Part shown: in pieces, positions 23,875 to 37,500 of the stretch
How the letters are laid out: every line of letters starts with the position of its first letter
Numbering within the stretch: position 1 is the stretch's first letter
NCBI GenBank assembly: GCA_963989385.1
Contig: OZ022506.1
Coordinates: forward strand, 61,453,434 to 61,517,433
From: Ctena decussata
Lineage: Eukaryota; Mollusca; Bivalvia; Lucinida; Lucinidae
Length of the DNA: 64,000 bases
Direction of reading: 5' to 3'
Notes under the pieces: model-generated
What the model saw: only the letters and a program-made list of their open reading frames with translations
Database searches by the model: none
Told to the model about the DNA's origin: nothing
Position numbers and translations under genes: made by a program

Positions 23875-23876
<2 letters not shown>
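23336..23876. other. anonymous stretch
   Basis: No gene or recognisable repeat seen. Confidence 0.4.
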
Positions 23877-23911
<35 letters not shown>

Positions 23912-23936
23912 AGACCAAAAAAAAAAAAAAAAAAAC
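23877..23936 (+). repeat. poly-A tracts
   Basis: Two long A runs separated by CAGACC. Length is probably variable or approximate. Confidence 0.9.
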
Positions 23937-23957
23937 CAGAAAACTTCATTTTACAAA

Positions 23958-24190
23958 TGAGTCGCGACATGAGAAAACCACCAATGTGGTTGTGCACCCT
24001 GCACAGACTCGGATCAGCCTGGGCATTCACCAAGTCAGAATCTTTGCAAGGCGCTTAGAGAGTAGATAAGGGTCTACGCTACCTCCATGCGGACAGCGAA
24101 GACTCTGATCAGACTGGGCGGATGCCCAGGCTGATCTGAGTCTGCGCTGGGCGCACAACCACTTTGTTGGTTTTGTCATGTTGCGGCTCA
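23958..24190. mobile_element. palindromic MITE, family GAGCCGCGACACGA (copy 1)
   Basis: Arms begin TGAGTCGCGACATGAGAAAA and end TTTTGTCATGTTGCGGCTCA. The interior contains the mirrored GATCAGACTGGGCGGATGCC block. The same family recurs at 32982, 35277, 44489, 45583 and 56125. Translated copies give the RRLRSAWASAQSDQSLRCP-type peptide often seen mis-annotated as protein in invertebrate genomes. Confidence 0.85.
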
Positions 24191-24703
24191 AATATTTTAC
24201 GCTGTAATTGTGCATTATCAGGTTGAAAACCTGGTAGTAGCGTGGTAGTTTACGTTGATACAACATAGTGACGTATCGTTGGATGAACGTTCATACAACG
24301 CTGTTTCGATATAATGTGCCTGCCGGGGCCAGACTGTTAAGTGCAAATTACTTAATAGTTGTTTCACACATGTTAAACACCTGACTAATTTCCTAATGTA
24401 TTTGGAAAATACCATGCAGATGAAGAAGGTCTGTTGTCAGTAAACTGGAATGGTTGTTCTTGAACTCGCTTACAAGCTTATGTACCACTCTGCCTGTAAC
24501 AAATACAACACATAAATTTTAATAATTAGCAAGTAAATAGGAAGGCATGTACGTCTAAAAGGATCTATTTTTATCATATGACACAGAAATAGTGTTTTTT
24601 GTTGTTGTTTTTATTTTGTTTGTCGTAATTTTAGCATGACAACCTCAATATGTTCTCATCAAAATTTCAGCAGTGTTATCAAGTGCACCGTTATTAAAGC
24701 AGA
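24191..24703. other. anonymous stretch downstream of the membrane-protein gene
   Basis: No gene or recognised repeat. It follows the last exon in the transcriptional direction, so part may be 3' flank. Confidence 0.35.
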
Positions 24704-24709
24704 TTTATT
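24704..24709 (-). other. candidate polyadenylation signal AATAAA
   Basis: AATAAA on the minus strand about 180 bases beyond the stop codon at 24886, consistent with a short 3' UTR. Confidence 0.5.
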
Positions 24710-24885
24710 TACAGCTGTTTCAAACCCAGCCTGATGAAAAAGGAATAAATAATGCTATACAACTGTACAGTTGACAGAAATATTGCGTTGCAGTCAAATG
24801 AAATATAACTATTAAAAATAAATAAAATAAAACACATGTTCTCCGAATCTTAAGTCTGGTATATACATGTAGAAACTCCAGATAC

Positions 24886-25532
24886 CTACCTAAACGTCTG
24901 TGGACCCACAGAGGATTTAAAAGAGGCTTTATAAATTGCCACAAGTACCGTGCTCACAATGGCAATACCACTTAGAGCAACACCTAGGGACAGTAAACTA
25001 ACGTTTATGGGTTCATCAAAGAAACTTTTTTCTGTAGGTTGCTTATGTGCTTGTGAAGAAACAGTAAAAGCTGCGGTCAAAGCAAGTGAATGTATTGTTT
25101 CCAATGGAGTCTGTCCGGTAGATGAAGGCGACATTCTGTTTGACACAACAAATGGTTCTTTATCGTTATTTGTTGTCGCTGTGGTACGTGATGAAGTCAA
25201 CGGTGACGAAAGTCGTGAACTAAAGCTTGACAAATATGTATTGGGTTTGCCTTTTGTGCTTGCTACTGAAGGCCTCCTGTTCGTTGGCGTATTGTTGCTT
25301 GCAACTGGACGGGCAGAGAGTACCGTACTTGTTCTACCAGATAACGGCAATGTTGTTGTGAAAACTGGTCCTGCTGTTGGCTCTGGTATAGTTGTCACAA
25401 TTGTTACTGAAAACTCTATCTTAGAGATATATTCACTTGGAATTGTCGACATTATATCTTCTTTGCAGGTTAAAACCAGCTGGTAAGATTTGTCTATATT
25501 AATGACCAGTGTAGATGTTCGTAGAGTTGAAC
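24886..25532 (-). CDS. exon 10: Ser/Thr/Pro stalk, transmembrane helix and tail
   Basis: Acceptor gtccttcag| in phase 1. It begins STLRTSTLVINIDKSYQLVL, continues with about 130 residues rich in Ser, Thr and Pro, then NVSLLSLGVALSGIAIVSTV and a tail ending KSSVGPQTFR before the stop at 24886. The membrane helix followed by Lys/Arg residues indicates an outside-to-inside orientation. Confidence 0.75.
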
Positions 25533-28500
25533 CTGAAGGACCACAAAACGAATCCATCAATACCGTATGTAGTCAGTACTATAGTCAGTTGCTTAGAGGC
25601 TTGTCCCGCCCAGAGACTTTCAAAAAGTTGGCATATTAAGTAGCTGGCCAATTAAAATCCAGCTGCCGTACTGCAGAGGTCGTTGGAACCAAAACTTGAT
25701 TTAATTCAACAAAGCATTTTATTGGCATCCTTTATAGCTGGATATGTTTAAGATACTGTTGGGTCGGATGCAAAACCGTCATTCTTCAGAATTAGTCATC
25801 TAAATCGTACTCTTATTAGTAGAAACCGTGCATCTTGTAACGCAACCTCATTTTGTATGCGGATAAATAACAAATCAGCTACTACTACCACTAACGCAAG
25901 CCATACATAAGTGACATTCGGAACGTTTATTAGGCGGTTAATTTGAAAACTTTTTTTATTCAGAAATGTTTGTTTATATGCATGTACCAGTAGAAGAAAC
26001 TCCCCCGATCGGGAATCAATGACCTTTGGTGAACTTTGAGAATTTGACAGGTATATGTTACTAAAATTAGTAAATTGTCACTCGATCGGGAACATTTCAG
26101 TCATTTTTATAGTGCCCTCACAAAACTCAAAAAATGTGTCACAGTTTTCACTTAATCTGCATGAAACTTTACCAACTTAAAGATGAATGATATATCTAGA
26201 TTTCTACCGCGCAGATTTTTTTTTAATATTCTTAATTTGAAAGTTATTGAATTATGAAAATATGAAAATTTTAAAAATAATTCTGATTCCCAATCGGAGA
26301 CTGAAAATGTTTATGATGCCTGATTGGGAATCGACTTGGTTATAATCAAAGGCTAGCTGGCAGTCAGATAAACGAAATGGTATGGGTTGTGTACTACCTG
26401 TAGCCAACCAACTTGACACTGTTGGGTAACTTCCACAAGGTCCTACCATTCCATTTACGTCAATGTAAACTCGACTTTGAGAAGCCTGATATTGCAGCAC
26501 ATTTTTAGTAAAACACACTGGTGCTACCAAAGAAGAAGAACTCAAACTGTATATTTGTTCGATTGCGACACACTTTGCCAGTAACTGGTCTGGTCCTGTA
26601 TTGTCTTTTATTCCATTCAAGAAAGACAGTAGAACTTTGTTTCTTTTCTTCAGAAAGACATCTATATTTAGCGATTTAAGCAAGTCAATACTTTTATAGA
26701 TAGAGCCTACTTCTGCATAGTTGTTCACAATATTTTCCCTTCCTTCACTACCGAGGGCATAGTCAAGTTTTTGTTTTTCTTCACATGTATAAGCAACAAA
26801 GGATAAATTATGGTGTAGATAGGTTTCATAAAATGTAAAAAGCACAGACAGCTATTCTGCAAGATATAAACGCAAGTTTAGCCAACGTAATTCACAATTA
26901 TTTCTTTGCTGTTTACTTAACTCAGACCTTAAGGTGGTGATAATCACTGATTTGGGACAAAGACAAAAATCTGCATGAAATACTCAAAATAACACTGATC
27001 TTTCCAAAACTTAGCAGATGCCTTCTTTATGTTGTTTCTCATAATTTAGAATCCCAAAATGCAGCATTTGTTAATGTTAAAAAGTGTTTTTATAAGAGAA
27101 GATCAAAGGGTAATTTTCTGCGAATAAATCTGAAAAAATAATATCATTATTGAAAATATACTTAGAGCTTAGAGTACCTTGTTGCATAATGGCGAGCGTC
27201 CTAGCAATTATTTTTTCAAACTCTTTCACACATTATCAGGCTGAGCAGATGAAAAAAGATGCAGTCTGTGTCCAATTTTTTTTGTCAAAACACACAGGTG
27301 AGACAGGTGATACTATTTTAACAACGTTGAACAATTTCATCTACACACCACTGATCATGTCAGTAATGTATTATTTATATTGTAGGTGTTACATAGATAT
27401 GCTTGCCTACCCTATATTTAATAAATGCGTCCAGTGTACATTTACTTTGTACATGGTTGAACATTGAGAAAAAGCTACAGTTTTCATCTGGTCTACATTA
27501 CAATTTGAGAAAGAGTTGGAATAAATAATTGCTAGGACGCTCTTCATTATGCAATAATACACCTTCAGCACTACGTAAATTTTCAATAACGATATTATTT
27601 TTTCAGATTTATTCGCAGAAAATTACCCTTTGATCTTTCCTTATAAAAACACTTTTTTAAGCAGCATGTACGTCTATTTTGTATTCTAAACGGTAAAGAA
27701 CAATGAAAATTAGAAGTCAGCTAACTTTCAGGGAGATACGTTACTTTTTGCAGGTTTTATGCAGATTTTTACATTTACCATAAATCACCACCTTAAACAG
27801 CAATGAAATTGTTTGTGACCACATACATGCTTCAGCTGCAATCAAAGTCGTCAGTAGCATCCTAACTGTCATCAAAGTGATACATGCAGTACCAGTTCAG
27901 CTGTCATATACCTATTGTTACTAAATAATCTATTGATTTAAATGAAAAAGGAAGAGTAAGCCACTGAGCATGAATTATCTTAGCCAAGTGTACAGATTGA
28001 TTAATTCCAATGTCATTTTTGTCCATTGATGGGCATGTACAACTAGCTAGTCAGTGGTGATATTTGGGGAACACAGACAGCTGTTATCACCGCAAAACTC
28101 ATTAATGTGGTGAAAAGAGACTGACTGATTGTTACATCAGTGAACTTCTTATGTGACTTGAAAATTGAAGTCTGTTAGAGCTACTGACCGTCCCAAGCCG
28201 GTCCCTTTGTTGCGGTTACACATGTTTTGTGTTCGGCACTGATTGGTTTATAATGATTTCATCTTAACTATTCTGTAGGAATTAGGGCCATAACATCTAC
28301 TCCCATAACGTCTACTCCCAAAACGTCTACTCCCATTTGGTCTACTGTGCCAAAATGTCTACTCCCATATGGTCTACTGGGCCACAATGTATACTCTGGT
28401 TTGGACTACCCTGTAGTTTTAAATTATGGTTATTTCAGGCTATGCTTATCTTACAGAAACATATAATCTTGACATCCAAAGCAGGAATATCTCCAGAGGG

Positions 28501-31500
28501 AATCTGAACTGGTGTATTGCTAACTCACTGGTATATTACTAACTCAAAGTCGACAAGGATTTCAGCAAGTTCTAAGTTAAATTTTCTTTAGACTGGAAAC
28601 AAAATATGGGTGACCTCATATTTCTGTGTTTCAGCACTTTACAGAACATTTTTTGTTGGGAAAAAATAGTCACATGTTCATACATGTAGTACGCTTACAA
28701 AAATTGCCTGCTCTTATATTCGAAGTAAAAAACCCCACCCCTTATACCCTGTATACTTCTGGATAAACTTTTGATCCCACTGGCAATTATCCCATATACC
28801 GGTATTAATATGAAAATGCATAGTTACTTTCTGTGTGGACCGATGAGAATATGGGTTTTGGCACAGTAGACTAAATGGGAGTAGACGTTTTGGCACAGTA
28901 GACCAAATGCGAGTAGACGTTTTGAGAGTAGACGTTTTGGGAGTAGACGTTTTGAATTTAGACGTTATGGCACTACCCCTTCTGTAGGTAGAGATGGGGT
29001 CAATTACATAGTAAAGTAATTAATTACCATTGCCATTACATTGCAGTGTTACCATTTCCATTACACAGTTTTGGGACAAGTAATTAATTAAATTACCATT
29101 ACTTAGCAAATGTAATGCATTACCATTACTCATTACATTTTCCATCATAACTTTTCACCTATAAAATAAGTGCAGGGAAAATATATTTTAACTTTTATTT
29201 GCTATGTTACAATAAATACAGAGATTCTTTGAGAGGGGTGGTTATATTTTAATTGGCTTTTTAAGCTTGATATTCATCTCTTTGTTTTCTCTAGAAAATA
29301 GCAGTGAAAGTTTTAAATTTTACCTTAAAGGCTGTCTGTAGGTCTAAATTATTTAGTTCAGTAAAAGTAACTGAGTTTACGCCTGTTTGGGAAGGAGTTG
29401 CTAACTCGGCCTACTACCTGTGATTTTGTTGTCTGTTTGCATGTATATGTCAATCTTTCCCATTTGATGTTTGGGATAAGGTTTGGGATCTGATTCAGTC
29501 AGTTCCTGAAGTTTATCACTCAACTGACATGCACACTGTAGCAAAACTCAGTTGTAACTTATTATCAAGAAATATTTTCACTCTCTTTAATTACATGCAT
29601 AGAATTACAAAATGAAAAATAACTAACGAGATTAAAAAGAGAATTAAGACTCTTGCAGTAGACCTTCTAAAATCACTCTATGGAAGCGTTAGTCTGTGAC
29701 TCTGCAGTTTGCAAAAGCACAAAGACTTCTGTTTGTATCACTTTGTCTTTACCTTTACCACACCCTGTACAACTGGCAGTTACATACCGGTAGTCAACAC
29801 AGCCTGTACAGTAAGACACTTTTGTAGAATGCTTGTGATTTTTAACAATCTTGTCTAGTGTACCTAGAATATATTTCCCAATTAAACTTCGATTTTCTGA
29901 TCATCAATATCCCATTCCTGATGAAAACAAGCAGTTACACGTGTTTTTCCAAAACGACCAGCCGCGTTGTTAATTATACCCCTGGCATACGAAGTATGTC
30001 AAGGGGTATATAGTTTTTGTCTTTCCCTCTGTTCATCTGTTTGCCCCTCTCTCTGTCTATCCGTTAGTCCGTCCGTATGTAAGTTAACATTTGCGTTAAA
30101 GTTTTGCATTAAGTTTTTAATTTTGCTTCTGTTAATTGGAACTTGTTTATAGATGCTTATTATTTTAGAAGAGGATGGAAACTGATTAATTTGCATTATC
30201 TGGATGCTGCTGCTAGCCTGAGGTCAAGGTCACAGACTTTGAAATTTGTGCAATAGCTGCGTTAAAGTCTTGGGTTTGGTTTCTGCTTTTGCTCTGTTTT
30301 TTCTGAAAGACTTAACTGTTACTTGTTCATATGTGCTTAGTGTTAGTAAAGGATAGATATGTACATATAAGTTAACATCATCTGGATGCTGCTGCTGAAA
30401 CAAGGTCGAAGTCAGACTTAGGAATTTGTATACAATTTGCGTTAAAGTTTTGTATTAAGTTGTATTTTATGCTTATATTTTGAATATACTTGAATAGAAC
30501 CTTTTGCAATGCTACTTGGTTTACTTCTAGGTTGAAACAGATTAGTTGAGATCATCTGAATGCTGCGGCTGACTTAATGTCAAGGGCACAGACTTCAAAA
30601 TCTGTATACTCTTTGCGTTAAAGTTATTTGTTAATTCGTATTTTTGCTTATACATGTAGTTTGAATGTACTTCAATTCAACCTTTCGTTATGCCACTAGG
30701 TTTACTTCTAGGATGAAACTGATTAGTTGACATTATCAGGATGCTGCTGCTGACTTTAGGTCAAGTCACAGACACAGAAATAATATGTAAATTTGTGTTG
30801 AAACTTTGTGTTAAATTTGTATGTTTTTTGCTGATGCAAGTTTTAAATGGCACCTTTTGTCTATAGGCCTTTCACTGGGTTTGTTATACAATGTAGATTG
30901 TACGCCTGTCTGTTTGTAAACATTTGCTTTAAAGCTTTGTTTTTATTACACAGTGGCGCTTGCCGGGGGGTTACATTAGCCCCTGCTCATTTTCTCTAGT
31001 TAGCAATGTTTTACACATCAAGTAGCTGACCACTTAAAAGGAATCTGTTCTCAAACAGGAATCACTGGCTCCTAAACAGGAATTGGTGGTTTCATAACTG
31101 AAAGCACTAATTGTCAAAATTCATTATATTAGGAGCCTCTGTAACCTTTGTTTTACTTTTTATGACAAATCAGAAGCACCAGCAAAATGAAGAAATATTT
31201 TTGCCTTGATAGGACTTAAGATGGGTTGACAGAATCAAAATGCTCATTGCATTTTCATCACATTTTGTTTGTTCTGACTGCCTATATTTTAAGGTGAAAT
31301 GAAAATATTCTGCGAAAGGCTCCCGATTAGGAACACTGAGTTTAGATGTTGTTAAATGTTTCCCGATCAGGCATCATAAACATTTTCAGTCCCCGATTGG
31401 GAATCAGAATTATTTTTAAAAATTTCATATTTTCATAATTCAATAACTTTCATATTAAGAACTTTAAAAAAATTCTGCACGGTAGAAATCTAGATATATC

Positions 31501-34500
31501 ATTCATCTTTAAGTTGGTAAAGTTTCATGCAGATTTAGTGAAAACTGTGACACATTTTTTGAGTTTTGTGAGGGCACTATAAAAATGACTGAAATGTTCC
31601 CGATCGAGTAACAATTTACTAATTTTAGTAACATATACCTGTCAAATTCTCAAAGTTCACCAAAGGTCATTGATTCCCGATCGGGGGAGTTTCTTCTACT
31701 GTGTACATGTAGCTTTTAATTAAACAGACGGGGAATCCGTTCGTTCGGTTTACCGTGAACTGTTGTCTATTTATTTATATAAATTCCCATTTGGTTTTGG
31801 GGGCGGGATATGAGATCTAATTGCATAAGTTCGTGATCAATGCCTTTTTTAATACTCTGAAAGAAAGTATGACACTCAATCCGATGGCTTGTGGTTGATG
31901 TTCGCATCAGTAAGGACTTCTATGCTTAAGGCGTGAATTTTCCCCATGATTTAAAAGTTAGACGGATCACTGACTTTTTTTGCATTTATGATTATGACTA
32001 TGTTTATGTAAAGTACGTTAAACGTACGTTGACGTTGACGTAATTGTTAAGATAAAATGTTAATTATCCTCAAACTGATCGTTGAAATAATGATTTATTG
32101 TATACATTTCACCCTTTTTTGACTTACATTACTTACATAACAGACAACACTGGATAGTTTTGACTATATGTATGTGACCTTGACCTCATTTCAAGGTCAT
32201 GGTACACAATATAATCCTTGAAGATCACAGTGCTACTGTTGACCATTCTTCTACTTTGGCTTATTGAGTATCGTTCCCCCCCGTGACCCAGCTTCCCACT
32301 CATATATATAGCCTACTTTCATCGCATACGTCTGCTGCATGAAGGAAATGCTGGGTCACGGGGGGGGGGGGGGGGGAAGTACTTGTATTTTAGTTATAGT
32401 GAAGCGTTCTCTTTGGGCCGCTTTGACCGAAAGTATAACTGTGGTTTTGCATGTTTAAATGCCAGTCAGGCGTAACAAGAAGAAAAGCATTGCTTTGTAT
32501 TGTGATATGCATGTATTTAGCATGCATTTATGACAAAATTGTATGGAATGAATGACTGATTTCAATATTTTTATTAACTTAAAAAATAAGGTATGCGAAA
32601 ACCTTGAATTTAGGGTAGGTAGGGTCAGACTGGATTATCTCCCCATGTCTTTGGGTCTGAATCACAAATGATCTGATTTCATACGGTTTACATATTTGTG
32701 GAAGCTCCGCTAAGAAAAATTTGCACGCTTTATACTTTTGAAAATTCGGACCTGTCGCGCCGGTCTAATGGGGAAAATCCTCGCCTTAATCGAAGAAGTC
32801 CTTTAAAAGTGGGACGTAGTATAGTCATGTGCGTGCATGAAAATAGGGCATATTGCATTAATCGTCTTTTCTTTTCAAACCGTCATCTAGATATTTCGGA
32901 CCGGGGCCTGACAATTAAACATGTAAATAAGAAGTCAATTATAATGACACGTGCACTTGCAGTGAATGCAATACTAAAATTGGCCACGACACGTGAAAAG
33001 CAACAAAGTGGCATGTGCGCCCAGCGAAGATCCCTATCAGCCTGGACATCCGCCCAGTCTGATCAGAGTCTTCGCTGTCCGCCTGGAGCTAGACCCTTAG
33101 CTACCATTTGAGTGCACAGCCAAGGCTCTGATCAGACTGGACTGGACAAATCTGAGTCTGCGCTGGGCGCACAACCACTTTGCTGGTTTTCTCGTGTCGC
33201 AGCTCAAATTAAGTGTCTTGTCAATGAGGTTTAGATATTTAAGAATAGAATTCATCTTCGAAAGTGTGTGTCAGAAAGGCAAATAGGTTACCAGGAACTG
33301 AAGTTTACCTCCCGTGCATATATGATAGAGAAAAAATTAGAGATGGTCGTGTACTTTTAATAGGCACAGAATAATAAGCCTAAAATTACGACATTGTTAA
33401 AGTTCTTTTTCTGAATGGGTCTTGGACATTTGTGCCTTTTAGTGTACGTTAACTATATTTAATCATGCTACTTGCTACTTTAATGCCAGTTTTTTTTTTC
33501 AGCCACATATTTGAAATGCTAAAGGTTGTCGATGTTAATGCCCAGGTGAAGCAATTATCAGAAATCAGAAATTGTTTGTGTATTCAAATCAATTTACATC
33601 ATATTTTACCAGGCCCCGAGGTTATAAACTTTTTTTCATGCTCAACTCAGCTGAGCATGAAATTTTCTCTGCTGATAAATATGAAAATGCCAACTAATGT
33701 TGGCATGTTCATATTCATAAGCAGAGAAAATTACATACTCCGCTTAACTGAGCAAGAAAACAACTGTACTTATCAGTAATTTGCTATTTATTAGCAGGTA
33801 AAATTTCATGCTCAACTCAGCTGAGGATGAAAAAAGTTTTATAACCTCGGGCCCAGTTATGTAAGAAGCCGCTTGAACTGTTCGCCCTAGCAATATGAAC
33901 GTATTTACATGTATACCAATTTTAGTGCGACAGACGCTCGTTCCTGCATTTATCCTCTTCAATAGAGTTTGTTTAAGGAATGATTTTCATTCTTCTGAGG
34001 TTTATCGAGGTGAAAACTACATTGGGTCACGGACAAAGTGTACGGACCCCAAAAGGGGTCCATCTAAACTTTACTAGTGACCCAATGTAGTTTACACTTC
34101 GATAAACAACAGAAAAATTAAGTTCATTGCTTATACTTACATTCGTTTCATTCAAATCTTTCACGAAAGATCTCATATAAGCGCTAAAATTGAAGCAGTA
34201 AAACCTGTACAGGCATTTTTCTGCTAACAGCAGAACAGCATGCGTGACGTCATGGTGTCGCTGACGTCCAATCAGATTGTAGAGAGTTATTGTTTTTTTT
34301 AACGTCAATGACGTCGTGTGTCTTAATTTAATTATTGGAATGCAAACTACATTACGTTCCAATGATTTACTATAGGGCTTTTCAGTAAATACACCAAGAA
34401 TGTAAATATTGCGATATAAAAGATGATGTTCAATCTGATGAATGTCTTCTTTCAACATCGTTTGCCACTTCATTTTTCAATGCAATGGTCTAGGTGTATC

Positions 34501-37500
34501 TGCGCAAATGCGCGACTGGTGGTGCGCATTGGTTTTTATCACAGGAATGAATTTTATTCTTGTGGATTTTATCAATGTGTAAACGCCGGCGAATCACTCA
34601 AAAACTGAATAAAGCCCGAAGGATTTTATGTTAAGTTCGTGAGTGATTCGCCGGAGTTTACACATTCATAAAATCCACACAAATAAAATTAATTTCTTAT
34701 AATTCCACTTCGATATTTTCTATTTAAAAATTTCAGCTATAGCGAGTTATTTAAGAAACTGCCGCAAAGAAATTATTCCAAGTAGTTCCCGATTTCTTGT
34801 TAAGGGGTTTTATCGAAGTATAAACGCTGTTGTCTGTACGCTCTTGACCAATCAATTTGCGCTAAATTAGCAGTAGAAAATCGAGTCGGAATTATATAAT
34901 TATGTCTTAATTAAAACATCTGTCGAACCTTACCTGCAATCCAAAACGGTTTAAATTGATCATTGGTGCAATAAACAGAACAAGTGACAGACACACACTC
35001 TGAGTATTCCAATTCGATATCCATTATATCAGAAAATATCAAATTGTTTATTCGCTGCATAGTAACAAACACCTCCTCATTGTCAGAAGGGTCATGAATC
35101 TTCGGTACCTAAAACAATTATCATTGTGAAAAAATAAGACTAAATCTTGAATAGCCACAATCCTAAAACACAACCCTCCTAAGAATTATACAGAAAAGGG
35201 AATAACACATTAACAACACAACGAACAGTACAGCTACGTAAACAAACACGGAAAAACTGCACATAAAACAAAAACATGAGCCGCGACACGACAAAACCAA
35301 CAAAGTGGCATGTGCGCCGAGCGCAGACTCAGATCAGCCTGGACATCCGCCAACTCTGATCAGAGTAGCTTAGACTCTTAGCTGTCCTTTAAGCGCAAAG
35401 TGAAGGCTCTGGCCAGACTGGGCAGATGCCCAAGCTGATATGAGCCTTCGCTGGGCGCACATTCCACTTTGTTGGTTTTGTCGTGTCGCGACTCAGTTAT
35501 CAATGATGACTAATCGAAACAAACCAATTTCACATTCTGCCCAAATGCATGAAAGTGTACATGTATTAGACATTATTTTTGCATAACTACGATTTTATGC
35601 TATAAAACAACAGTAATCAGTTAATTGTGTGTTTTGGTCATGCAACATGAGATAAAACACTAAATCAAATGATGAAAGTTTATTAAAACAGGACCTCTGG
35701 CCCGACTTATGGTGAAATGATCGGTGGTGCGTGTAAAGGGGCCTCAAACCGTAAACGGACCATGAATACTAATATAATTGTGCGTCCAATGCTTGAGCCA
35801 AATAACGTAATTGCATCATATTTCAATTCCGTACGGTCCATAGACAGTCTGACTGTAAATGCGAAAAGGAAAAGAAATTATCAGACTTTACAGCACAGGC
35901 TATTCCGAGTCTTTCCTAACTGAACATGTCATAAGCTAATTTTCAATGCAATTCCAATTGGATTGTTAAACCGTATTATAAATGGTGTCAGAATAAAAAA
36001 ATCTTCAATTTTAGAATTTTACGTTTACAAAGTAAATGTATTTTTATCTGTTGACCCCTCAGCCTATTTTCACAGTTTTGATTATTATTATTATTATTTT
36101 GTTTCGTGATAAAACAGCGCGAAACAGTTTTGTTCGCGGATGTTAACGCAACAATTGCATGCTGCATGACAAAAGTTGGCAAAAACATGTATATGTTAAG
36201 TTCTGCTCAAACCCAGACAAGACTGCCTTAAACTGTCGGGGCAGAGAATCTTAAATACTATCAGTTTATATATGTACTTAACCATTGTTTGCCTAGTGTC
36301 AAAATAAACAATTAAATAAACAAAAAGATAAGGCAACAGTGCAGATCCTGATTAGACGCCGGTCTTATTAGGGTCAACATTTGCAAAAGCCAAATGGATA
36401 TTTCTCCTTAAAAAAAAAAAAATGATAAAAATCAGCTAATCGAGACACCCACTAAAGACAAATATTCTCTACTATATAGACCCCGCGTTCTTATTGGTTT
36501 TATGACCCTGTTATGTCATTACCTACGTAAGAAAGAGTATTTTCTTGACAAAATGGCAGTGTCACTGGACTGTTGCATAATAGGATTATGGCATTCAATA
36601 AACAAGAATATTTGTCTTTAAATGACAAACCCGATAATCCATCTGATAAAGATAGAACGTTCCACTGGGCATAGGGCAAGTCAGGTAATTTTGGACAGCA
36701 GGTAAATTTGGACAGTGTCATTGTTTCCTTTATTTGTCAGTTGTTGAAATCAAAACATAAATAACTGGGGAAACAGTGAAAATCCTGATGAGACGGCTCC
36801 AAAGTTACCCGACTCGACCCTAAATGGGTTATCATATATGCATGTAACTGATAAGTTAAACTTCAGCGCAGTTTGGTTTAAACAGTATTTTGTTCAAAAT
36901 TGATTACATACATATATATTCAGAAAATACAATAGAATACATGTATAGGATCTGACAGCAAAAATGGTGATTATATGATAGTCTTTATAGAATAGTTTGA
37001 TCATGGAGCACTTACCGTTGGCAACACTGAAATTACCAATGAGTTCAGAGTAGGACCAATGGCTCGTTTATTCTGCTGGACGATTTGAAATAGAAGGCTC
37101 TCTTCATGCCAGGCTGGTAGGCATGATGTAGTGTACACGTCAACTTGAAAACAAATAAAGATCACGAATGATGAAGTATTGTTTTGATAATATGATAAAG
37201 CAAAAAAGTATACAAACACTTTTCACATGAATTGGTGAAAATTCGTCCGTGATACTTTATAAATACATGTAATATTCGTGTATCTACAGAGCTTAATTAG
37301 CATTCGGCATGTACTGATGAATACATATAAAATTAAGACTTACAATCGTACACTTCAAAGTACGAAGACGTGGCTACCATCAAAACTCTACTGTAGATGT
37401 TGGCTGGCTTTATCTTGAACACCAACTCTCCCACTTTCTGATTGCTAGTAAGAGTTATGTTTCCGTCAAGTTTAATAATTTGCCCTGAAAATGTATTACA

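Larger units (their letters stand above)
28170..29520 (+). repeat. Penelope-type 3'-UTR fragment split by later insertions
   Basis: 28170-28283 (GAGCTACTGACCGTCCCAAG) and 29335-29520 (AAATTATTTAGTTCAGTAAA to GTCAGTTCCTGAAG) are successive parts of the fragment seen whole at 11560-11860. The 1.05 kb between them is two inserted elements. Confidence 0.6.
25988..31701. mobile_element. 5.7-kb DNA transposon with ~346-bp terminal inverted repeats and 5-bp target duplication
   Basis: Left end CAGTAGAAGAAACTCCCC at 25988 and its inverse GGGGAGTTTCTTCTACTG ending at 31701 are flanked directly by TGTAC (25983-25987 and 31702-31706). Inverted arms continue to about 26333 and 31356 with few differences. 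They contain several palindromic CCCGATCGGG or CCCGATTGGG words, possible transposase sites. It lies in the intron between exons 10 and 9 of the membrane-protein gene. Most of the inside is later insertions. Confidence 0.85.

Noticed and set aside
24950..25486. 178-codon plus-strand open frame
   Set aside because: Antisense shadow of exon 10; codon pattern and hydrophobicity fit the minus-strand product with stalk and membrane helix.
27150..27467. 105-codon frame inside the TTAA element
   Set aside because: Spans arm and loop of a non-autonomous palindromic element; no domain or signal.
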